DNA from: CAZRGV01 sp964599655
GTDB taxonomy: Bacteria; Planctomycetota; Planctomycetia; Isosphaerales; Isosphaeraceae
Direction: 5' to 3'
Assembly: GCA_964599655.1 (NCBI GenBank)
Contig: CAZRGV010000042.1
Location: 1-43,770, forward strand
Length of the DNA stretch: 43,770 nucleotides
Each line of letters starts with the position of its first letter. The first letter of the stretch is position 1. This document shows positions 37,151 through 43,770 of this stretch, in pieces. The position numbers and the translations under genes are program-made. Under the pieces are notes generated by a model that saw nothing but the letters and a program-made list of their open reading frames with translations, was not told the origin of the DNA and searched no databases.

Positions 37151-39487
37151 ATGAAACTTCGTTGGCACGTCATCGCGATGTTCCTTTACCTGACGGCGCC
37201 TGCCATGGCGCAGGATCTGGGACGGAGTGGTTTCGTCGATTCCAGTGGCGTCAAAATTCATTACATGACCGCTGGTGATGGCCCGTTACTTGTCCTGATT
37301 CATGGGTTTCCCGATTTCTGGTACACCTGGCGGGCCCAGATGCCCGAACTGGCGAAGCACTACCAGGTGGTCGCCATCGACCAGCGCGGCTACAACGAGA
37401 GTGATCACCCGGAAGGCGTGGACAATTATTCCGTGGACAAGCTGGTCGGCGACGTGCTCGCGGTGATCGCGCACTTCGGTCGCGAGCGCGCCACCATCGT
37501 GGGCCATGACTGGGGCGGCTTCGTCGCCTGGACGCTCGCCATGCGCCACCCCGAACGGGTCGAGCGCCTCGTCATCCTGAACCTGCCCCACCCCCGTGGG
37601 CTTCTACGCGAACTCGCGAGAAATCCGGAACAACAGCAGGCCAGCCAGTATGCGAGGGACTTCTTGAAGCCCGACGCCGCCCGCGCTCTAAACCCCGAAC
37701 GGCTGGCCTTCTGGGTGAAGGACGAGGATGCGAGGAAGAAATACCTCGACGCGTTTCAAAAGTCATCGATCGAGGCGATGCTCAACTATTACAAGGCCAA
37801 CTATCCGAGACCTCCCTATCAAGACGATGAGACGCGAACATTCCCTCGCGTGACTTGCCCGGTTTTGATGATTCACGGACTGAAGGATAACGCGCTTCTG
37901 CCAGGGGCCCTGAACGACACATGGAAATGGCTGGATTCCGAGCTCACCCTCGTGACGATTCCCGAGGCGGGGCACTTCGTGCAACAGGACGCGGCCGATC
38001 GGGTGACTCGGATCCTGGTGAGCTGGCTCGCTCAGTCAATTCCGGACAACCACGACGCGGCGAAGGTGGAGGAACCGAACTCGATCTATCGACGCGACAA
38101 CCTCGTGGCCTGGTGCATCGTGCCGTTCGACTCCAAGCGCCGAGGCCCCGAGGAACGCGCGGCGATGTTGCAACGACTCGGCTTCAAGCGATTCGCCTAC
38201 GACTGGCGCGCCGAGCACATTCCCACGTTCGACGCCGAGATCGAGGCTCTCAAACGGCATGGCATCTCACTCGACGCCTTCTGGGTGGCTCCCGGTGAAT
38301 TGAACCAGGAATCTCGCATCATTCTGGATGTTCTCAAACGACACGGCATCCGGACGCAGCTCTGGGTCCTCCTAGACCTGGGCGCCGACCGCGTTCAGGG
38401 AGACGAGCAGCGGCGTCGCGTGGAAACGGCCGCGGCCAAGCTTCGCCCCTTGGCGGAGGAAGCCGGAAAGATCGGTTGCACGCTGGCTCTATACAACCAC
38501 GGGGGTTGGTTTGGAGAGCCGGAGAATCAAATCGCGATCATTGAACGGCTAAAATCCGATGGCGTGCGCAATCTTGGCCTCGTTTATAATTTGCACCATG
38601 GGCATGATCATCTCGATCGCTTTCCCGCCCTGCTCGAGACGATGAAGCCCTACCTGCTGGCGCTGAACATCAACGGCATGGATCGCGGCGGCGATCGGGT
38701 TGGTCGCAAGATTCTGCCGCTCGGCCAGGGAGAGATGGATCTTTCGTTACTCAAGACGATTCGGGACAGCGGCTATCAAGGCCCCATCGGCATTCTCGGC
38801 CACACGCAGGACGACGCCGAGGAGCGACTGAAGGACAACTTGGACGGTCTGGACTGGCTGCTGCCGCAGCTTGACGGGCGATCCGCGGGCCCTCGTCCGA
38901 CGCCTCGGACACCCGTTCCTCCCCGTCCCGAGACTGCCCCAAAGCGCGCCGAGGCGACTCCGGCCACCGATTCGGACGCGAAGGCTCGCAGGGAAAAGGC
39001 GGCTCGGGTCTCGTCATTGATTCAAGACGCGCAGGCGCACGGCGATTTTCGGCGGGGCGCTGAGGTGTTCGCCTCGCAAAAATACGCGTGTCTCACGTGC
39101 CATCGTGTTGGGCATCAAGGCGGCGAGGTTGGCCCGGAGCTTTCCACGGTGGGTGTTTCGCTTAAGCCCGACGAGATCGTCGCGGCGGTCCTCTGGCCCC
39201 GAGAGACGGTCAAGGACGGCTACAGCGTGATCACCGTGGCCACCGAGGACGGCAAGTTGCGCCAGGGCTACCGCCAGCGTGAAGACTCGACCGCGATCGT
39301 GATTCGCGACCCCGCCAGCGGCGAGATCCTCCGAATCGAGAAGGCGGAGATCGATCATGCCGGACGGCCTGGCCGACGCCATGACCCCCGACGAGCGACG
39401 AGACCTCATCCGGTTCCTTCTGGAGCTTGGAAAACCGGAAGGCTCCGGAGTGAAGGAACTGCTTCATCATGTTCACATGCCCGCTGA
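37151..39487 (+). CDS. exported epoxide-hydrolase-like / TIM-barrel / heme-c fusion (upstream half of split locus)
   Basis: 778 aa. Residues 1-20 are a Sec signal peptide (MKLRWHVIAMFLYLTAPAMA). Residues 22-297 are an alpha/beta hydrolase of epoxide-hydrolase/dehalogenase type: oxyanion HGFP (51-54), nucleophile Asp120 in GHDWGG, acid Asp246 (GLKDN) and His275 (AGHF). Residues 310-575 are a sugar-isomerase-like TIM barrel (NLVAWCIVPFD, IGCTLALYNHGGWFGEPENQ, LVYNLHHGHDHLDRF, PIGILGHT). A Pro-rich linker follows. From 620 comes a c-type heme domain of the Pirellula/Verrucomicrobium type, with Cys647-Cys650-His651 (CLTCH) and GGEVGPELS. After about residue 735 (RIEKAEID) the sequence turns into an arginine-rich non-family tail, because the true continuation is in the next frame (39357-41948). 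The last 131 nt overlap that frame. Confidence 0.85.
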   Translation: MKLRWHVIAMFLYLTAPAMAQDLGRSGFVDSSGVKIHYMTAGDGPLLVLIHGFPDFWYTWRAQMPELAKHYQVVAIDQRGYNESDHPEGVDNYSVDKLVGDVLAVIAHFGRERATIVGHDWGGFVAWTLAMRHPERVERLVILNLPHPRGLLRELARNPEQQQASQYARDFLKPDAARALNPERLAFWVKDEDARKKYLDAFQKSSIEAMLNYYKANYPRPPYQDDETRTFPRVTCPVLMIHGLKDNALLPGALNDTWKWLDSELTLVTIPEAGHFVQQDAADRVTRILVSWLAQSIPDNHDAAKVEEPNSIYRRDNLVAWCIVPFDSKRRGPEERAAMLQRLGFKRFAYDWRAEHIPTFDAEIEALKRHGISLDAFWVAPGELNQESRIILDVLKRHGIRTQLWVLLDLGADRVQGDEQRRRVETAAAKLRPLAEEAGKIGCTLALYNHGGWFGEPENQIAIIERLKSDGVRNLGLVYNLHHGHDHLDRFPALLETMKPYLLALNINGMDRGGDRVGRKILPLGQGEMDLSLLKTIRDSGYQGPIGILGHTQDDAEERLKDNLDGLDWLLPQLDGRSAGPRPTPRTPVPPRPETAPKRAEATPATDSDAKARREKAARVSSLIQDAQAHGDFRRGAEVFASQKYACLTCHRVGHQGGEVGPELSTVGVSLKPDEIVAAVLWPRETVKDGYSVITVATEDGKLRQGYRQREDSTAIVIRDPASGEILRIEKAEIDHAGRPGRRHDPRRATRPHPVPSGAWKTGRLRSEGTASSCSHAR
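39341..39349 (+). promoter_or_regulatory. strong ribosome-binding site before the second frame of the split locus
   Basis: AAGGCGGAG, with GGAG ending 7 nt before ATG 39357. It lies inside the coding sequence of the upstream half. Its quality matters because it would let the second half be translated separately by coupling instead of requiring repair of the frame. Confidence 0.5.
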
Positions 39488-41948
39488 GTTTACCTACGAG
39501 CGCGCTCCGCTGCGACCCGAGGAGTGGCCAAGCTGGCGGCATCCGGTAAACCGTGATCGGATCTACGACTTTTACGCGAAAGAGGCCGAACATTTCCTGT
39601 CTCGCTCGGACGTCCCGCTCTTGCCTCAGTTCCCTGGCCTCGACGGCGGGACGCAGGGTCACTGGGGCAACCAGAATGAAGCGACCTGGGCGGACGATCG
39701 CTGGAACAAGACCGATCTCGGAACCGTGCTCAGCGGCGTGTTTCGGGGCCAGGCCGTCACCGTGCCCAAGGGCGTTTGCGTCCGGCTTGGTGACCAAGGC
39801 GAAATGTCTGCCTGCTTCAACCCCGAGACGCTCAGCTACGAGGCGCTCTGGGAAGGAGGCTTCGTCCGGTTTTCCTCGACCCGCCATGGATTCCTTGACG
39901 GCCTAATCATGGACGGAACTCCCCTGCCCCGGCCCGAGGGGACCAAACCCAAGGCTCCCTTCACCTATCATGGTTTTTACCGTCACGGCAAGCGCGTGCT
40001 CTTTGCCTACCGACTGGGTGATGTGGAAATGCTGGACGCACCTTGGGTCGAAAATGGCAAATTTCAGAGAATCGTCGCACCATTTTCCGAACATCCATTA
40101 AAAGATTGGACTCAAGGTGGCCCCTCGCGATGGCCGGAGGTGATCGAGACGCGAGGCGCGTTAGGCCAGACGCGCCCGTACGCCGTCGACACGATCGAGC
40201 CCCCCTTCCAGAATCCGTGGAACGCGCTGATGTTCTTCGGCGGACACGACTTCTTGCCGGATGGCTCGGCCATGATCTGCACGATGCAAGGGGATGTCTG
40301 GCATGTCGAGGGACTGGATGACACGCTCGAACACGTCCGATGGCGGCGGTTTGCCTCGGGACTGCATCAGGCGCTCGGATTGGTGGTTGCGGACGGCAAC
40401 ATCCATGTGCTTGGCCGCGACCAGATCACCCGGCTGCGCGATCTCAATGGCGATGGCGAGGCTGATTTTTATGAATGCTTCAGCAACGCTTATGAGACTT
40501 CCCCAGCAGGTCATGACTTCATTTGCGGACTCGAACGCGATCAAGCAGGTCGTTATTACACGGTCTCCGGCAAACAGGGACTCCTGCGAATCTCAGCCGA
40601 CGGTAAGCGCGTGGAAACCTTGGCGACAGGGTTTCGCAACCCGGATGGGCTCGGATTGACCCCGGACGGATCGATCACCGTACCGAACTCGGAAGGGGAC
40701 TGGGTGCCCGCGTCCATGGTCTGCGAGGTTCGGCCGGGCGGGCATTACGGCTACGGCGGCCCGAAGAACGGTCAGCCGCCCGACCTTCCGCTCGTCTACC
40801 TTCCCCGAGGGCTGGACAATTCGAGTGGCGGTCAGGTGTATGTCTCGAGCGACCGGTTCGGTCCGCTCCAAGGGCAGATGATTCATCTCTCCTTCGGAAT
40901 GGGCTGCGCGTTTCTTCTGTTAAGTGAACATGTCCAGGGACAAGCACAAGGCGCGGCAGTTCCGCTACCCGGCGAGTTCTTGTCGGGCGCGCATCGTGGC
41001 CGGTTCCATCCGAAGGACGGCCAGCTCTATGTGTCGGGCATGGCAGGGTGGGGCTCCTACACAGTGGCCGACGGTTGCTTCCAGCGCGTGCGGTACACGG
41101 GGGACCCGGTCAGGCTCCCCACGGAATTTCACGCCCACGAAAATGGCATTCGCCTGACGTTTTCCAGGCCGGTCTTACCGAACGTCGCCGCTCAGGCGGC
41201 GTCGCATTTTGCACAGGCGTGGAATTACCGTTATAGCAACGGATATGGATCGAGTGAGCTTTCTCCACGACATCCCGGACAACCGGGCCACGACCGCCTC
41301 GCGATCCGCGCTGCTCATGTGCTGGACGATGGCCGCTCCCTCTTCCTGGAGATCCCCGACCTGCAACCGGTCAACCAGCTTCATCTCCACGTTCGACTCG
41401 ATGAGGGACAACCCATCGACATCTTCGCGACCGTCCACAAACTGGCGGAACCCTTCACGGGGTTTCCAGGCTATCGGCCGGAGCCCAAGACCATTGCGGC
41501 CCATCCCATCCTGGCCGACCTGATCGCCCTCACGACCAAGCCCGAACCGAATCCCTGGCGGGCCCGGCTGCCAGGCGCGCGAGCCGTTTCGATCGAGGCG
41601 GGGAAGAACCTCAGTTATTCCCCAAGGTCGTTCACGGTTCGACGCGGTGAGGCGATTGCCTTGACGTTCCACAACCCCGACGTCGTGCCGCACAACTGGC
41701 TGCTGATTCAACCAGGAACCCTCGCGCGCGTCGGTGACCTGGTCAACAAGATCGTCGCCGAACCGGACGCGGCCATTCGCCACTACATTCCCAAAACCGC
41801 CGACGTTCTGGCTTATACCGACATCGTTCATCCCCAGGAGCAATTCACCATTCATTTCCGAGCACCGAGCGCGCCAGGACGTTATCCTTACCTATGCACA
41901 TTCCCCGGCCACTGGATGGTCATGAACGGCGAAATGGTCGTCGAATGA
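39357..41948 (+). CDS. heme-domain tail / DUF6797-like / dehydrogenase propeller / azurin-like copper domain (downstream half of split locus)
   Basis: 863 aa from ATG 39357; the frame is open only from 39303. It opens with MPDGLADAMTPDERRDLIRFLLELG, the closing part of the c-type heme domain whose CxxCH is in the upstream frame (the Met-Pro is the usual axial-ligand segment). Residues about 45-190 match what I know as DUF6797 (WPSWRHPVNRDRIYDFYAKE). Residues about 275-620 form a glucose/sorbosone-dehydrogenase-like propeller (DFLPDGSAMICTMQGDVW, TGFRNPDGLGLTPDG, GHYGYGGPKNG, FHPKDGQLYVSGM). Residues about 744-863 are a cupredoxin with the full azurin ligand set: His779 (VVPHNW), Cys847, His852 and Met856 in CTFPGHWMVM. 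Without the upstream half it has no signal peptide. A predicted exported oxidoreductase that hands electrons through heme to copper. Confidence 0.85.
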   Translation: MPDGLADAMTPDERRDLIRFLLELGKPEGSGVKELLHHVHMPAEFTYERAPLRPEEWPSWRHPVNRDRIYDFYAKEAEHFLSRSDVPLLPQFPGLDGGTQGHWGNQNEATWADDRWNKTDLGTVLSGVFRGQAVTVPKGVCVRLGDQGEMSACFNPETLSYEALWEGGFVRFSSTRHGFLDGLIMDGTPLPRPEGTKPKAPFTYHGFYRHGKRVLFAYRLGDVEMLDAPWVENGKFQRIVAPFSEHPLKDWTQGGPSRWPEVIETRGALGQTRPYAVDTIEPPFQNPWNALMFFGGHDFLPDGSAMICTMQGDVWHVEGLDDTLEHVRWRRFASGLHQALGLVVADGNIHVLGRDQITRLRDLNGDGEADFYECFSNAYETSPAGHDFICGLERDQAGRYYTVSGKQGLLRISADGKRVETLATGFRNPDGLGLTPDGSITVPNSEGDWVPASMVCEVRPGGHYGYGGPKNGQPPDLPLVYLPRGLDNSSGGQVYVSSDRFGPLQGQMIHLSFGMGCAFLLLSEHVQGQAQGAAVPLPGEFLSGAHRGRFHPKDGQLYVSGMAGWGSYTVADGCFQRVRYTGDPVRLPTEFHAHENGIRLTFSRPVLPNVAAQAASHFAQAWNYRYSNGYGSSELSPRHPGQPGHDRLAIRAAHVLDDGRSLFLEIPDLQPVNQLHLHVRLDEGQPIDIFATVHKLAEPFTGFPGYRPEPKTIAAHPILADLIALTTKPEPNPWRARLPGARAVSIEAGKNLSYSPRSFTVRRGEAIALTFHNPDVVPHNWLLIQPGTLARVGDLVNKIVAEPDAAIRHYIPKTADVLAYTDIVHPQEQFTIHFRAPSAPGRYPYLCTFPGHWMVMNGEMVVE

Positions 41949-41966
41949 TCGCAAGCATGGCAAGGG

Positions 41967-42863
41967 TCAGGTCTGCCCGACCCATGTGGCGTCGGCCACT
42001 TCGCGCCATCGTTGACGAATGGCCTCGAATTGCTCGACCGGGAGCGGCCCCATGTCGAGGATCGCCGCGTTCTCCTTCCATCGGCCGGGCTGGGTGGTGC
42101 CCACAATGGCCACGTGAACACCAGGTACACTCATCGTGAAACGCAAGGCGATGGATGCGGCCTGATGTGCGTCATCTTGAAGAAACTCATATTTCAGCGC
42201 TTGCAGACGCTCCCAGTAAGGCTGATGATAGGGATTCTCCGGCCGGGTCCTGTACCGCCACGCGGCGTTGGCGATTGGCCGCTTGACGATCACGCCGAGC
42301 TGCCGCTCAACGGCCAGTGGGAGCGTCAGGTCGATCGCCTCCTGATCGGCGATGCTGACGGAAGTCTGGAGGGCGTCGAAGACGCCCGATTCGATGGCGA
42401 ATCGAGCCGCGGAACCATCGCCACTGTAACCGATGTAACGCGTGTGCCCCTTTTCACGAGCGCGTTGAAGGGCCACGATCACATCTCCCTTGCGCAACTC
42501 GTCCTCGGAACAGCTATGGAGCTGGACGAGGTCGAGCCGATCGGTACGAAGCCGGCGAAGGCTGCGTTCGATGCTGTTGAGGAGGGAGTCGGGACGCCAG
42601 TCGTCCTTGCCCGGCCCTTCCGGGTGTCCACATTTTGTGAACAGATAATAGTCTTTGCGTCGATTGGAAACAGCCTCTCCGATCAGCTCTTCGCTCCGAA
42701 GATAGCACTCGGCGGTATCGATCACATTCAGCCCAGCATCGAGCGCCTCGTTGAGCATCCGAGTGACGACGTCCACGGGTGTCTCGAGAAACCCGATCTC
42801 AGCCCCTCCAAAACCGAGTCCGCGGACCCGCATGTCGGTCTTTCCGAACGGTCGTGCTTCCAT
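41967..42863 (-). CDS. aldo/keto reductase
   Basis: 298-aa NAD(P)H-dependent TIM-barrel oxidoreductase. The catalytic tetrad is complete: Asp49 (VIDTAECY), Tyr54, Lys77 (LFTKCG) and His116 (LVQLHS). The start GKTDMRVRGLGFGGAEIG is typical. Cytoplasmic, no signal peptide. Starts at ATG 42863, with 18 nt between its stop and that of the copper-domain gene (convergent). It diverges from the class II aldolase. The substrate is probably a sugar or small aldehyde, an inference from family and neighbourhood. Confidence 0.9.
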   Translation of the reverse strand: MEARPFGKTDMRVRGLGFGGAEIGFLETPVDVVTRMLNEALDAGLNVIDTAECYLRSEELIGEAVSNRRKDYYLFTKCGHPEGPGKDDWRPDSLLNSIERSLRRLRTDRLDLVQLHSCSEDELRKGDVIVALQRAREKGHTRYIGYSGDGSAARFAIESGVFDALQTSVSIADQEAIDLTLPLAVERQLGVIVKRPIANAAWRYRTRPENPYHQPYWERLQALKYEFLQDDAHQAASIALRFTMSVPGVHVAIVGTTQPGRWKENAAILDMGPLPVEQFEAIRQRWREVADATWVGQT

Positions 42864-43151
42864 GGAATCCCCTTTCCAGCCTGTGTTGTCGAACGTTATC
42901 GTAGCGGCTTGAGCCGCCTCCGACCACCCTCCACCGGTCCAAGCCGAAACGCGGAGGCTCGATCGATCGTTTGAGCGACTTTGCCTCGTTTCCGTCGCGA
43001 GTGGATGACTGGTCTCGGTTCTCGACGGCCACTTGATACCGCCTGGAGCTCGGAGTCCGATCTATGAACGGCGACGTGGCACGCGAGCCGCTCCGAGAGC
43101 GACACCCGAACTCCTGAAACTCCATCGATACAAGCCTTATCAGGTGCATTT

Positions 43152-43770
43152 ATGCTACATCATCACGACATGCTTCACCCTCGCGACGAAATTCTGAAGA
43201 CCATGGAACGGGTCTACCGCTACCGCATGACGACAACCTCGGGTGGAAATATCTCGATCCTCGATGAAACTCAAGACATCTGGATCACCCCGGCACGGGT
43301 GGACAAGGGAAGCCTGACACGGGCTGACATCGTCCGTGTCACGCCCAACGGGGAGGTCGAAGGACGCCACCGACCGTCTTCGGAATTCCCGTTTCATCGG
43401 GCCATTTACGGGGCAAGACCCGATCTGCGCGCGATCGTCCACGCGCACCCGGTGGCTCTCGTCGCCTTCAGCATTTGCCGACGTGTTCCTGACACGCGAT
43501 TGCTCCCCACGGCGCGCCGGGTTTGCGGAACGGTCGGGTTCGCCCCCTACGCCCTTCCCGGCAGCGAGGCCCTGGGGCGAAACATTGCCAAGGCATTTGC
43601 CGATGGGTTCGATTGCGTCGTCCTCGAGAACCACGGCGTGGTGACCGGCGGCGCTTCACTGCAAGAGGCGTTCGAGCGGTTTGAAACTCTTGAGTTTTGC
43701 GCCAAGACAATCATCAAGGCGAGCCTCCTTGGCGAGGTTCGATACCTCTCGGACGTGGACGCGGCACGCC
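43152..43770 (+). CDS. class II aldolase/adducin family protein (partial, runs off window)
   Basis: The frame from ATG 43152 (or the in-frame ATG 43170) has no stop before the window end; 206 codons are visible. It shows the zinc-dependent class II aldolase fold of L-fuculose-/L-rhamnulose-phosphate aldolases: TTSGGNISI phosphate loop, catalytic Glu78 (SSEFPFH), zinc ligands His97 and His99 (HAHP) and His161 (LENHGVV). These spacings match FucA (Glu73, His92, His94, His155). Likely cleaves a phosphorylated deoxy sugar or decarboxylates a related acid. The 288-nt spacer to the divergent aldo/keto reductase has no clear promoter motifs. Confidence 0.9.
   Translation, partial: MLHHHDMLHPRDEILKTMERVYRYRMTTTSGGNISILDETQDIWITPARVDKGSLTRADIVRVTPNGEVEGRHRPSSEFPFHRAIYGARPDLRAIVHAHPVALVAFSICRRVPDTRLLPTARRVCGTVGFAPYALPGSEALGRNIAKAFADGFDCVVLENHGVVTGGASLQEAFERFETLEFCAKTIIKASLLGEVRYLSDVDAAR

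Overview
The window looks like a draft or metagenome-derived contig from a planctomycete, most likely the Isosphaeraceae. The support is high GC, many Tat/Sec-exported proteins, and a set of families typical of Planctomycetota: a DUF1501 protein, a CRTAC1-like FG-GAP/ASPIC protein, a PEP-CTERM protein, a Pirellula-type heme-binding domain, a sulfatase remnant and large TPR proteins. There are three N-runs (294-423, 9813-9833, 10228-10255). Each breaks one gene, and in each case the N-run length does not preserve the reading frame. Two further genes are split by frame changes with no gap.

Layout. 0-6.4 kb: MFS exporter (cut by the window edge), acetolactate synthase large subunit, SDR dehydrogenase, Uma2 nuclease-fold protein, a small hypothetical protein and a Tat-exported TIM-barrel isomerase-like protein. 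6.7-11.5 kb: glycosyltransferase, periplasmic TPR-like repeat protein, tandem-GNAT acetyltransferase and Rieske ferredoxin. 11.8-17.4 kb: a signalling block with an FHA-GAF-histidine kinase and an NtrC-like AAA+ regulator whose receiver and sigma54-contact loop are both degenerate, separated by a hotdog thioesterase and a XerC/D recombinase. 18.2-29.3 kb: FG-GAP/ASPIC surface protein, Na+/H+ antiporter, a decayed iduronate-2-sulfatase-like gene, a 1447-aa membrane-anchored TPR protein, a PEP-CTERM protein and a DUF433 protein.

29.6-43.8 kb is rich in carbohydrate genes: a membrane acyltransferase of the DUF5009/HGSNAT type, a two-gene unit of an exported GH32 fructan hydrolase and a second glycosidase-like propeller protein, a frameshifted DUF1501 gene, a truncated hemoglobin, a very large multidomain redox locus, an aldo/keto reductase and a class II aldolase that runs off the end.

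The most unusual object is the locus at 37151-41948. Two overlapping reading frames together encode a signal peptide, an epoxide-hydrolase-type alpha/beta hydrolase, a sugar-isomerase-like TIM barrel, a c-type heme domain, a DUF6797-like region, a dehydrogenase-type beta-propeller and a C-terminal azurin-like copper domain with a complete type-1 ligand set. The frame change falls inside the heme domain, between the CxxCH and the Met-Pro segment. A good ribosome-binding site precedes the second frame. This could be one broken gene, or a naturally split exported oxidoreductase with its own heme and copper carriers.

The second candidate is the regulator at 15917-17440. It keeps the NtrC fold but lacks the phospho-acceptor Asp, the receiver Lys, the GAFTGA loop and one arginine-finger residue, so it probably does not work as a classical sigma54 activator.
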